Shown piece after piece: positions 1-8,982 of a stretch of DNA of 64,000 nucleotides. The stretch lies in the NCBI RefSeq assembly GCF_001544575.2, contig NZ_FCNY02000006.1:62001-126000 (forward strand), written 5' to 3'. The translations under genes and the position numbers were made by a program. This stretch comes from Caballeronia cordobensis (GTDB taxonomy: Bacteria; Pseudomonadota; Gammaproteobacteria; Burkholderiales; Burkholderiaceae). How positions within the stretch are numbered: position 1 is the stretch's first letter; every line of letters starts with the position of its first letter. The notes below the pieces were generated by a model. The model saw nothing but the letters and a program-made list of their open reading frames with translations, was not told the DNA's origin and searched no databases.

Positions 1-454
1 CTTCCAGCGTCATGGCCTTGGGCACTTTCGGCAGACCGCCGCCGAACGCGACCGCCGAAGGCGCGAGCGTGTCCCAGCCGCGCGCGTCGGCGTCGGCGAT
101 GTGGTCGTCGCCTTCCCACGGACGGTTCGCGCTCGCCTTGCGCCCCGCATGCGCGATCTGGATACCGGGCACCGCGCCCGCCGCCTTGATCGCCGCGGCG
201 ATGTTTTTCATGCCTTCGATCTGCGCATCGTTCCAGAGGCCCGTGCAGCCCGGCGTGATGCGGCCTTCCGGCGACACGCCCGTGGCCTCGACGATCACGA
301 GGCCCGCGCCGCCGCGCGCAAGGCTCGTGTAATGGCTCAGGTGCCAGTCGTTGACGAAGCCATCGATCGCGCTGTACTGACACATCGGCGGAATGGCGAT
401 GCGGTTGCGCAGCGTGACGTCCTTCAGTTTGAACGGAGTGAAGAGTGCAGACAT
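1..454 (-). CDS. Old-yellow-enzyme family NADH:flavin oxidoreductase (YqjM-like), C-terminus cut by window edge
   Basis: The first 151 residues of an FMN-dependent ene-reductase that reduces activated C=C bonds of enones or xenobiotics with NAD(P)H. The N-terminus MSALFTPFKLKDVTLRNR is typical of the family. PPMCQYS (Cys25) corresponds to the redox-tuning cysteine of the YqjM class, and IQIAHAGRKA carries the conserved active-site His of the TIM barrel. The rest lies left of the window, so full length cannot be judged. It is transcribed away from a LysR gene 90 bp upstream, a common arrangement in which the regulator controls the reductase. Family is certain; the natural substrate is unknown. 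Confidence 0.93.
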   Translation of the reverse strand, partial: MSALFTPFKLKDVTLRNRIAIPPMCQYSAIDGFVNDWHLSHYTSLARGGAGLVIVEATGVSPEGRITPGCTGLWNDAQIEGMKNIAAAIKAAGAVPGIQIAHAGRKASANRPWEGDDHIADADARGWDTLAPSAVAFGGGLPKVPKAMTLE

Positions 455-523
455 CTGGGAATCTCTGTTGAATTGAGGCTTCGAGATTAACCGTTCAGTG
501 TCATAATGAAAACTATCTGCCCG

Positions 524-538
524 TTATCGTTTCGATAA
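524..538. promoter_or_regulatory. Candidate LysR-type operator (T-N11-A palindrome)
   Basis: A perfect inverted repeat TTATCG, TTT, CGATAA lies in the 90-bp gap between the divergent reductase and LysR genes and ends 6 bp before the GTG start of the regulator. Its core fits the T-N11-A form of LysR-family boxes (T525 to A537). That position suits autorepression of the regulator and co-control of the reductase. Binding is inferred. Confidence 0.5.
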
Positions 539-544
539 AATTCT

Positions 545-1474
545 GTGATACTCAATCCGCAATGGCTGCGCACCTTTCTCGCGCTCGTCGATCTCGGCAA
601 CTTCACGCGTGCGGCCGAGCGGCTCGATCTGACGCAGGCCGCCGTGAGCCAGCATCTGCGCCATCTCGAAGACGAACTCGGCCTGCTCGTGATTCGCCGT
701 TCGCGCGGCATCGAACTGACGCCTGCGGGCCGTGCGCTGATCGACTATTGCGAAGAGATGGAGCTGGCCGGCAAGCGCCTCACTTCGCGTTTGTCGGACA
801 GCGAAGACGAAGCGGGAGAGATTGGATTGATCACGCCGGGCAGCATCGGGCTCGTGCTGTTTCCGCTGTTGCTCGACCTGCAGCAGCAGCGTCCCGAATG
901 GAAGATGCGTCATCGCTTCGCGCCGGATTCGGAAGTGCTCGAAGCCGTACTGGAGAGCCGCTACGATCTCGGCATCGTTGCGCTGAAGCCCGACGATCCG
1001 CGTCTTGCCGCGAGCAAGTTCATCGAAGAGCCGCTCGAACTCGTCGTGCCCGCGAACGCGGACGTGCATGACTGGAGCGATCTGGAGAAGCTCGGTTTCA
1101 TCGACTATCCGGAAGCGCACGTCACCGCGAGCCGTTTGCTGAGCCGGCGCTTTCCGGGCAATCCGGGCGTGGGCAGCCTGCGGCGGCAGGGCTTCAGCAA
1201 CCAGATCAGCCTCATTCCGGAATTCGTCGCGCGTGGCCTCGGTTTCACGGTGATTCCGCGCTATGCGCGCATCGCGTTCGGCAAGCCGGAAGCGGTCGGC
1301 GTCGTCGAATGCGGCGTGCCCGTGATCGATACGCTGTGGCTCATTCGCCGCGCGGAATGGCCGCTGCCCGCGCGTTGCGCGCGGACCGTGGAGTATCTGC
1401 GGGAACGTGTGAGCGCTCCCCCCGTCATCAAGGCCGAGGCGAAGAAGAAGCGGCCAGTCAGGGCGAAACGCTAG
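545..1474 (+). CDS. LysR-family transcriptional regulator
   Basis: A 309-residue regulator. The N-terminal winged HTH (about residues 1-60) reads FLALVDLGNFTRAAERLDLTQAAVSQHLRHLEDELG, a textbook LysR HTH. A periplasmic-binding-like effector domain spans about 85-290. The C-terminal tail is rich in Lys and Arg. The reading frame starts at GTG, and the first residues (MILNPQWLRTFLAL) match the usual start of the family. It is divergent from the old-yellow-enzyme gene and probably controls it. Its stop codon (TAG) directly abuts the stop codon of the convergent DapA-family gene (1475), leaving no room for a terminator between them. Effector unknown. Confidence 0.93.
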   Translation: MILNPQWLRTFLALVDLGNFTRAAERLDLTQAAVSQHLRHLEDELGLLVIRRSRGIELTPAGRALIDYCEEMELAGKRLTSRLSDSEDEAGEIGLITPGSIGLVLFPLLLDLQQQRPEWKMRHRFAPDSEVLEAVLESRYDLGIVALKPDDPRLAASKFIEEPLELVVPANADVHDWSDLEKLGFIDYPEAHVTASRLLSRRFPGNPGVGSLRRQGFSNQISLIPEFVARGLGFTVIPRYARIAFGKPEAVGVVECGVPVIDTLWLIRRAEWPLPARCARTVEYLRERVSAPPVIKAEAKKKRPVRAKR

Positions 1475-2395
1475 TCAATGCCCCCAGCGCAGCACGAGCG
1501 GATCGAGCTTGCGCGCGACCTTCAACAGCCCTTCGCGCACGGCGGGCAACATCGGCGCGAGCGGATGACGCACCGCGTCCGAGCGAATCACGCCGCCTTC
1601 CTTCATCAGCGTCTTGCACGCCGCGAGACCGCACTGACGGTTCTCGTAGTTGATGAGCGGAAGCCATTGCTGATACAGGTCCGCGGCTCGGTCGGTATCG
1701 CCGGCGAAATACGCGTCGACGATCTTGCGGATGCCGTCCGGATAACCGCCGCCCGTCATCGCGCCGTTCGCGCCCGCATCGAAGTCCGGAATCAGCGTGA
1801 TGGCTTCCTCGCCATCCCACGGGCCGACGATCGCCTCGCCGCCGAGTTCAATCAGTTCGCGCAGCTTCGACGCCGCCTGCGCCGTTTCGATCTTGAAGTA
1901 CGAGACGTGTTCGATATCGCGCGCGAGCTTCGCGAGAAACGATGCGGACAGCGGCGTTCCCGCGACGGGCGCGTCCTGAATCATGATGGGGATGTCGATT
2001 GCATCCGATACTTCGCGATAGAACTCGTGAATGCCGCGCTCGCCGACGCGAATGGTCGCGCCGTGATAGGGCGGCATGATCATGACCATCGCCGCGCCCG
2101 CGTCCTGCGCGGCACGGCTGCGCTCGGCGCAGACCCGCGAGCTGAAGTGCGTCGTGGTGACGATCACGGGCACGCGGCCCGCGACATGCTCCAGCACGGT
2201 GCGCTGAACGGTGTCGCGCTCGGCGTCGGATAGCGCGAACTGCTCGGAGAAATTCGCGAGTATGCACACGCCGTTCGAACCGGCATCGATCATGAAATCG
2301 ATGGCGCGCTTCTGGCCTTCGAGATCGAGCTTGCCTTGCTCGTCGAAGATGGTCGGCGCAACGGGAAATACGCCGCGATAAGTCGGTGCAGCCAT
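1475..2395 (-). CDS. Dihydrodipicolinate synthase (DapA) family aldolase/dehydratase, Tyr-less variant
   Basis: A 306-residue (beta/alpha)8 class I aldolase. The Schiff-base lysine is visible in HVSYFKIETAQAA. The position of the catalytic Tyr of true DapA (YNxP) reads MIQDAPVAG, so a Gln-Asp pair replaces Tyr-Asn. It is therefore not expected to be lysine-pathway DapA. The IQDAP form is known from 2-keto-3-deoxy sugar acid dehydratases, for example L-2-keto-3-deoxyarabonate dehydratase; that assignment is an inference. A good Shine-Dalgarno (AAGGAGA, 8 nt) fixes the start. No sugar-acid genes flank it here. The nearest gene on the same strand is a chemoreceptor 245 bp upstream. Confidence 0.88.
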   Translation of the reverse strand: MAAPTYRGVFPVAPTIFDEQGKLDLEGQKRAIDFMIDAGSNGVCILANFSEQFALSDAERDTVQRTVLEHVAGRVPVIVTTTHFSSRVCAERSRAAQDAGAAMVMIMPPYHGATIRVGERGIHEFYREVSDAIDIPIMIQDAPVAGTPLSASFLAKLARDIEHVSYFKIETAQAASKLRELIELGGEAIVGPWDGEEAITLIPDFDAGANGAMTGGGYPDGIRKIVDAYFAGDTDRAADLYQQWLPLINYENRQCGLAACKTLMKEGGVIRSDAVRHPLAPMLPAVREGLLKVARKLDPLVLRWGH

Positions 2396-2586
2396 CGATG
2401 TATGTCTCCTTCGATCGGTTTATAGGCGATAGCGCTGGCGCGCGTCGTGAAGTGTGCGAGACTCCGCGGCAACTGACCATTGAATTATTTGCATCACCCT
2501 ATTTCCTGCGGTTATCGCTCGCATGATAGCGCCGCCGGCGCATTCGCGATTCGAGGCGAACCCGATGCCCGTCTCGAAAGCAAAAC

Positions 2587-2613
2587 GGCTCGCGTCCCGA
2601 AGGCACGCGAGCC
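2587..2613 (-). terminator. Rho-independent terminator of the chemoreceptor gene
   Basis: A perfect 9-bp stem GGCTCGCGT / ACGCGAGCC with a 9-nt loop begins 27 bp past the chemoreceptor stop. Read on the minus strand, the stem is followed by GTTTTGCTTTC, an adequate T-rich tail. The remaining sequence up to 2396 shows nothing further apart from the upstream region of the DapA-family gene. Confidence 0.7.
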
Positions 2614-2639
2614 GCGCATCATCCTGCAACCATTCGGTT

Positions 2640-4199
<1,560 letters not shown>

Positions 4200-4293
4200 A
4201 GCTCTCTCAAGGTGGCTGCATCGCAAGTGCGCGTGCGCGCCGGCGACGATGCACCGCCTGCGCGCCTCCGGCGAATCTCGTCGGGTGGCCTGT

Positions 4294-4320
4294 ATAACGA
4301 CCGTGCGGCGATGGCCTTTA
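4294..4320 (-). promoter_or_regulatory. Candidate sigma-28 (FliA) promoter for the chemoreceptor
   Basis: On the minus strand, TAAA (4320-4317), exactly 15 bases, then GTCGTTAT (4301-4294). The FliA consensus is TAAA-N15-GCCGATAA; the -35 is perfect and 5 of 8 bases of the -10 match. It lies about 95 bp upstream of the chemoreceptor start, a gene class normally driven by FliA. Assignment is by pattern only. Confidence 0.45.
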
Positions 4321-4399
4321 GGGGCGGCCCAAAACTTGGGAATCGCTTGCCAAAAACCGTCCTACACTTCATCCGTCTCACGAGAAAGGGTTTCCGCGC

Positions 4400-5401
4400 A
4401 TGTCCGCTGACGCGCCGCAGCAATTTCGTCTGACGAGCGAAATCAAGATCTGGCCGCTTTTGCGCGCGCTTGCGGCGCTGTCGCCGTTCGTCGTGCTCGC
4501 GCTCGTGACCGGCAATGCGCTGTGGATGAAGGCGTCGCTGCTGGCGATATCCACCGTCATCGCGGAAGACCGGCTCGCGTTGCGGCCGGTGGGCGTGGCG
4601 GCGCACGGACTCACGATCATCGCGGGAACGTATTTGCTGCTGCTTGCCGAGCTGGTGCCGGCGTTTTTCATCATTGCGTGCATGCTGCTGGCGGCGGGCG
4701 TGATTCTGCTCGCGTCGCGCGGCGAGCGATTGCGCACGCTCGGCACCTGGACCTTCGTTCCGGTGCTCATTCTCGCGAACGAACTGCATGGCGGGCGCAC
4801 GGTCGAGGCGTTGTTGCGCGCGACGCCCGCATATCTGCCTTATCTGCTGGTGGCGCTCATGCCTGGGGTGATATCGGCTTATCTGCGCTCGCGCGGCAAG
4901 CCCGCGGCGCGCTGGTCCAATCTCGACGATTTCGGGGCGCGCACGCCGTTAGGCGAAGATCTCGCGGCGATGCTCGCGAGCGTGGGCATCGCCGGGGTGA
5001 TGGTCGTCTACTGGCGCATGGAGAATGCGCAATGGGTGATCTGGGGCGCGGCCAGCATCGTGACCGGCGCGGTGGATACGGCGCGCGCCAAGTTGCAGAA
5101 CCGCGTGATCGGCGTGATGGCGGGGGTGCCGATCGGCATTGTGCTCGGGCGATATCTTCTGCCGCATTCGGGCATGGCCGTCACGCTCGCGACGCTCGCG
5201 GGGTTCCTCACGCTCGTCGCGTTTCAGCGTTATGTCGTCGGCTATTTCTTCCGCTGCCTGTTCGTGGCGCTCGCGATCATGCTGGCGAATCAGTCCGTCG
5301 CCGAAGCGTTCGAACGGCTCACGCATGTGCTCGCGGGCGGGGTGATCGGGATTGCGTGCGTGTTGGGGATGCATGCGGTGGCGGGGCGGGTGGGGAGGTG
5401 A
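4400..5401 (+). CDS. Polytopic inner-membrane protein, DUF2955/FUSC-like
   Basis: A 333-residue, very hydrophobic protein with about eight to ten membrane segments in two blocks (about residues 20-165 and 195-333). Each block ends with short basic stretches. The layout, with a repeated half and a soluble linker around RSRGKPAARWSNLDDFGARTPLGED, resembles the membrane half of FUSC/aromatic-acid-exporter and DUF2955 proteins, often paired with an HlyD-type periplasmic subunit. No such partner is adjacent. It starts 80 bp after the sigma-28-like element of the divergent chemoreceptor. Export of a small aromatic compound is a family-level guess. Confidence 0.75.
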   Translation: MSADAPQQFRLTSEIKIWPLLRALAALSPFVVLALVTGNALWMKASLLAISTVIAEDRLALRPVGVAAHGLTIIAGTYLLLLAELVPAFFIIACMLLAAGVILLASRGERLRTLGTWTFVPVLILANELHGGRTVEALLRATPAYLPYLLVALMPGVISAYLRSRGKPAARWSNLDDFGARTPLGEDLAAMLASVGIAGVMVVYWRMENAQWVIWGAASIVTGAVDTARAKLQNRVIGVMAGVPIGIVLGRYLLPHSGMAVTLATLAGFLTLVAFQRYVVGYFFRCLFVALAIMLANQSVAEAFERLTHVLAGGVIGIACVLGMHAVAGRVGR

Positions 5402-5483
5402 GGGGGCGGGACGGGCGCGTGAAGCCATTTCATGCTGAACCCTGCCGCGCCCTTGGAGCGTGGGCGCGGCGCGCTCTCGATGC

Positions 5484-5855
5484 CTATGCTTTTCCGTTGC
5501 TTGCCGCCGCCTTTTCGTTTATTTCAAGGGCGTTGAATTCAACGACTATTTCAGCGCCGGCGGTGGCGGCTACGAGCGCAATCCGCTTTCCGGGAACCTT
5601 GGAAAAGCGGTCCGACTTGGCGAGGATCGAAAGTGCCTGCTCGTATTCGGAATCACCGGGCTGAAGAACCGTAATATCGTAGACGATGTTCAATATGCCA
5701 AAGTGTTCGACGACGCAACGGCTCGTGCCAGCAAACGTCAATTCAACTCTTCTTCCCTGGAAGCCAAGACTCAAGACCAACCCGTTGTCTTCGAGCGTCG
5801 AAATCGAGTCGATCTGCCAATCGTGAAAATAAACAAAGTTCTTTAGATTATCCAT
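5484..5855 (-). CDS. Probable immunity protein for the adjacent toxin-like gene
   Basis: A 123-residue soluble protein that I cannot assign to a named family with certainty. It begins MDNLKNFVYFHDWQIDSI and is predicted to be mostly beta strand with acidic patches; there is no signal peptide or membrane segment. It starts 5 bp after the stop of the toxin-like gene, the layout typical of effector/immunity pairs. The start at 5855 is preferred because frames further upstream run into the toxin gene. Base composition is visibly less GC-rich than neighbouring genes, consistent with acquisition. The role as immunity protein is inferred from position, size and partner. Confidence 0.6.
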   Translation of the reverse strand: MDNLKNFVYFHDWQIDSISTLEDNGLVLSLGFQGRRVELTFAGTSRCVVEHFGILNIVYDITVLQPGDSEYEQALSILAKSDRFSKVPGKRIALVAATAGAEIVVEFNALEINEKAAASNGKA

Positions 5856-5860
5856 AGCGT

Positions 5861-6817
5861 TCAGAAGATAGAAACGGGGTTTCCTTGGTCGCGCTTGCCG
5901 TTCTCCCAATTGTGAGAATGCGGCGTGCCAAATCCGTGATCGTGGCCGAAGTCGATATCGAAAGCGGCGTCGCCGTTTCCATCGTAGTACCGCCACTGCT
6001 TCTTGCCGGAAGGATTCTCAAGCCAGCTATTAGGAGGGCCGCCGGTACTTGGCAACCATGCCGTCTGCATTTCGTCGCTCGGTACGTCTGGCTGATACTC
6101 GAACGGCTGCGCATCACTGAGCAATGAATCGCTGTCGCCAGTATCGCCGAGGCCCTTGAGCATTGGATCGCCGCTGCTGTCGTCCGGACCCGCACTGCCG
6201 AGCACAGCCTCGGCAACTGCTTCAGCGGCGCCAAGCCAATCAAAGCCGCTCCCACCGCCGCCACTTTTGATCGCGCCACCCGCGCCGGATGCGAAAGCGC
6301 GCAAATCCAACACTTCGTCGCTCTTGGCCTTGAAGCTCACGCCGCCTGGCTTCGGCCAGTATTGCGGCGCGTACCACTTGTACACCTCTTGCCCGCTCCA
6401 CCAGTATCGTTTGCGGTTGATAGCGGGAACGAGGCGACCATCTTGAACGGCGCGGCGCAGCACACGCGTGATGCCGTCACCATCGACGGGTATATCCCAA
6501 CTCGATACTCGCAACTCGTGACGAATGAAATCGACATACCGCCGGAACTCAGTGCTCAGGTATGCGCGGCGCGGATCGATACGCGCCCGAAACAGCCGGT
6601 CGAAATCGCGCCGGTCCTGCTCGATCTGCCTCTGCTGCTCCTTTTCCTTAATGCCGCGCTCTTCGTAGGACAGATCCCCATATGGGTGAGTCCGCCACAT
6701 AAACCAGTCGATCTGATGAAATTCACGCCGAGTCATCAGCGTGCATTGCCAGCCGAAGCCGCCTGACAGCGGCACGTACAGCGCATTGAACGAACGGCCC
6801 CATTCGGGAAACGCCAT
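5861..6817 (-). CDS. Polymorphic-toxin-like protein with His-rich C-terminal domain
   Basis: A 318-residue protein. The N-terminal part (about 1-150) is Trp/Arg-rich with a charged helix (GIKEKEQQRQIEQDRRDFDRLF). A stretch GDGITRVLRRAVQDGRLVPAIN of a kind seen in bacterial effector proteins follows. A low-complexity Gly/Ala linker spans about 175-235. The compact C-terminal tip (about 262-318) contains RYYDGNGDAAFDIDFGHDHG followed by TPHSHNW. This Asp/His cluster resembles the nuclease-like tips of Rhs and other polymorphic toxins. A GGAGG site precedes the start. No VgrG, PAAR or Rhs gene is in the window, so the delivery route is unknown. Exact toxin class not assigned. Confidence 0.6.
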   Translation of the reverse strand: MAFPEWGRSFNALYVPLSGGFGWQCTLMTRREFHQIDWFMWRTHPYGDLSYEERGIKEKEQQRQIEQDRRDFDRLFRARIDPRRAYLSTEFRRYVDFIRHELRVSSWDIPVDGDGITRVLRRAVQDGRLVPAINRKRYWWSGQEVYKWYAPQYWPKPGGVSFKAKSDEVLDLRAFASGAGGAIKSGGGGSGFDWLGAAEAVAEAVLGSAGPDDSSGDPMLKGLGDTGDSDSLLSDAQPFEYQPDVPSDEMQTAWLPSTGGPPNSWLENPSGKKQWRYYDGNGDAAFDIDFGHDHGFGTPHSHNWENGKRDQGNPVSIF

Positions 6818-7020
6818 GTCGCCTCCATAGTTAGCAGGAGTGCAAATCGTAGCGAGCGGCAGCCCCGCGTTTGTCGCCGTGTCTCAATAAACCGGAAGTC
6901 CGTAGCATTGACGACGAGCATCCCGCCGTCCTTCGGGCGGTCAAACGCACACAAGCATGCTGCGAATCGCGCACAATATCCGCGCACACGCAAGCAAGCG
7001 ATTCCCCTGCTCCAAGACCA

Positions 7021-8241
7021 ATGGACTCCCTGATCACCGCCGCAGCCCACGCCCTCGCCGCCGGCGATCCCCTCGGCGCGCTGAACCGCATCGCCTTGCG
7101 CGAGGACGCGAGCGCGCTCGCATTACGCGGCATCGCGATGGCGCAGCTCGGCGACTTCCCGCGTGCCCGCGCGCTCCTCAAAGCCGCGACGCGCGCGTTC
7201 GGCGCGAAAGCCACACTGGCCCGCTCGCGCTGCATCGTCGCGGAAGCGGAGATCGCGCTGGCGTCGCGCGATCTCGCCTGGCCCGCCAAGGCGCTCGATC
7301 ATGCGCGCGCCACACTCGAAGCGCATGGTGATCGCGTGAACGCCGCGCATGCGCGCTATCTGGACGTGCGCCGCGCGCTCCTCATCGGACGGCTCGACGA
7401 CGCCGATCGCATGCTCGCCGAACTCGATCCCGACACGCTGCCCGCCACGCTGCGCACCGCGCACGAACTCATGTCGGCAGGCATCGCGATGCGGCGTCTC
7501 CACACGAAGACAGCGCACGCCGCGCTCGAACGCGCGACTCACGCCGCCCGCGAGGCGCGCATTCCCGCATTGGCCGCCGAAGTAGAAAGCGCATGGCGCA
7601 TCCTCCACGCGCCCGCGGCGCGTCTCATCGGGGATGGAGCCGAGCGCACCCTTCTGCTCGACGAAGTGGAAGCGCTGCTCGCATCGCATGCGTTCGTCGT
7701 GGATGCGTGCCGTCTGTGCGTGCGTGAAAACGGCGCGACGATCGCGCTCGCCACACGTCCCGTGCTTTTTACGCTCGCGCGCCTGCTCGCGCAGGCATGG
7801 CCCGGCGATGCGCCGCGCGATGCGCTGATCCTGCGCGCGTTTCGCCTGCGGGAAGCGGACGAGACGCATCGGGCGCGGTTGCGCGTCGAAATCGGCCGGT
7901 TGCGCACGATGTTGAGCGCCCACGCACACATCGATGCGACGCCGCGCGGCTTCAGGCTGGCGCCGCATCATGCGCGCGAGGTCGCCGTGCTCGCGCCGCC
8001 CGTCGAGGACGAATACGCGCCGCTGCTCGCGTGCCTCGCCGATGGCGAATCGTGGTCGAGCTCCGCGCTCGCGATCGCGCTCGGCGCGAGCCAGCGCACC
8101 GTGCAGCGTTCGCTCGATGCGCTCGCCCAAAGCGGCAAGGTGCAATCGTTCGGGCGCGGCCGCGCGCGCCGCTGGACCACGCCGCCGATGCCGGGTTTCA
8201 CGACGGCCTTGTTACTCCCCGTCGAGTTCGCGGGCGACTAG
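7021..8241 (+). CDS. TPR/winged-helix transcriptional regulator
   Basis: A 406-residue protein. Residues 1-210 are tandem Ala-rich helical hairpins of TPR type. An OmpR/SARP-like winged-helix segment (about 235-320, DACRLCVRENGATIALATRPVLFTLARLLAQAW) follows. A second HTH near the C-terminus reads SSSALAIALGASQRTVQRSLDALAQSGKVQSFG. The start is placed at 7021 (MDSLITAAAHALAAGDP), where the TPR-like pattern begins; 50 extra upstream codons lack coding character. It is followed 35 bp downstream by a small beta-propeller protein, probably in the same transcript. I see no signal-receiving domain other than the TPRs. Target genes unknown. Confidence 0.8.
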   Translation: MDSLITAAAHALAAGDPLGALNRIALREDASALALRGIAMAQLGDFPRARALLKAATRAFGAKATLARSRCIVAEAEIALASRDLAWPAKALDHARATLEAHGDRVNAAHARYLDVRRALLIGRLDDADRMLAELDPDTLPATLRTAHELMSAGIAMRRLHTKTAHAALERATHAAREARIPALAAEVESAWRILHAPAARLIGDGAERTLLLDEVEALLASHAFVVDACRLCVRENGATIALATRPVLFTLARLLAQAWPGDAPRDALILRAFRLREADETHRARLRVEIGRLRTMLSAHAHIDATPRGFRLAPHHAREVAVLAPPVEDEYAPLLACLADGESWSSSALAIALGASQRTVQRSLDALAQSGKVQSFGRGRARRWTTPPMPGFTTALLLPVEFAGD

Positions 8242-8275
8242 CATGAAGGCACGGTCAACCACGGAGGACGGGAAC

Positions 8276-8914
8276 ATGAAACGCGCGAAGGCGGAAATCA
8301 TCCGCGAATACGGGCCTTTTGCGGATATCGAAGGCGTGCATGGCGTGACGTTCGACGGAGAGCGCGTGTGGTTCGCCGCCGGCGACACGCTCAACGCGTT
8401 CGATCCGGAGAGCGGCGAGCAGGCGCGCTCGCTGAAGGTCCCCGCGCATGCGGGCACGGCGTTCGACGGCGAGCATCTGTTCCAGATCGCCGAGGACCGC
8501 ATCCAGAAGATCGATCCGAAAACGGGCAGCGTGCTGTCGACGATTCCCGCGCCGGGCGGCGGCGCCGATTCGGGTCTCGCGTGGGCCGAAGGCACGCTCT
8601 GGGTCGGCCAGTACAACGAGCGCAAGATTCATCAGATCGATCCGGAGAACGGCGCGATCCTGCGCACCATCGAGTCGAATCGCTTCGTCACGGGCGTCAC
8701 GTGGGTCGAGGGCGAACTGTGGCACGCCACCTGGGAAGGCGACGAAAGCGAGCTGCGGCATATCGATCCGCAATCGGGCGAGGTCATCGAGCGGCTGGAC
8801 ATGCCCGAAGGCGTCGGCGTGTCGGGGCTCGAATCGGACGGACACGAGCGCTTTTTCTGCGGCGGCGGACGCACCGGCAAAGTGCGCGCCGTGCGCAAGC
8901 CCAAGCGCGGTTGA
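8276..8914 (+). CDS. Small beta-propeller protein (Vgb/SMP-30/glutaminyl-cyclotransferase-like fold)
   Basis: A 212-residue cytosolic protein made of repeated blades with an [FW]DG.. and IDP[EK][ST]G rhythm: VTFDGERVWFA, NAFDPESGEQ, QKIDPKTGSV, HQIDPENGAI, RHIDPQSGEV. Such folds occur in streptogramin lyase, SMP-30 and glutaminyl cyclotransferase families, but no catalytic set of any of these could be pinned down. The start at 8276 has a strong GGAGG 8 nt upstream; a further ATG at 8243 has none. Probably co-expressed with the preceding TPR regulator. Function unknown. Confidence 0.8.
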   Translation: MKRAKAEIIREYGPFADIEGVHGVTFDGERVWFAAGDTLNAFDPESGEQARSLKVPAHAGTAFDGEHLFQIAEDRIQKIDPKTGSVLSTIPAPGGGADSGLAWAEGTLWVGQYNERKIHQIDPENGAILRTIESNRFVTGVTWVEGELWHATWEGDESELRHIDPQSGEVIERLDMPEGVGVSGLESDGHERFFCGGGRTGKVRAVRKPKRG

Positions 8915-8982
8915 GCTTACTAAAGACTTTCCCCGTTCCGCCGATAAACACGCATTGAACCAAGCGGAACAGGGCGAAAGCA

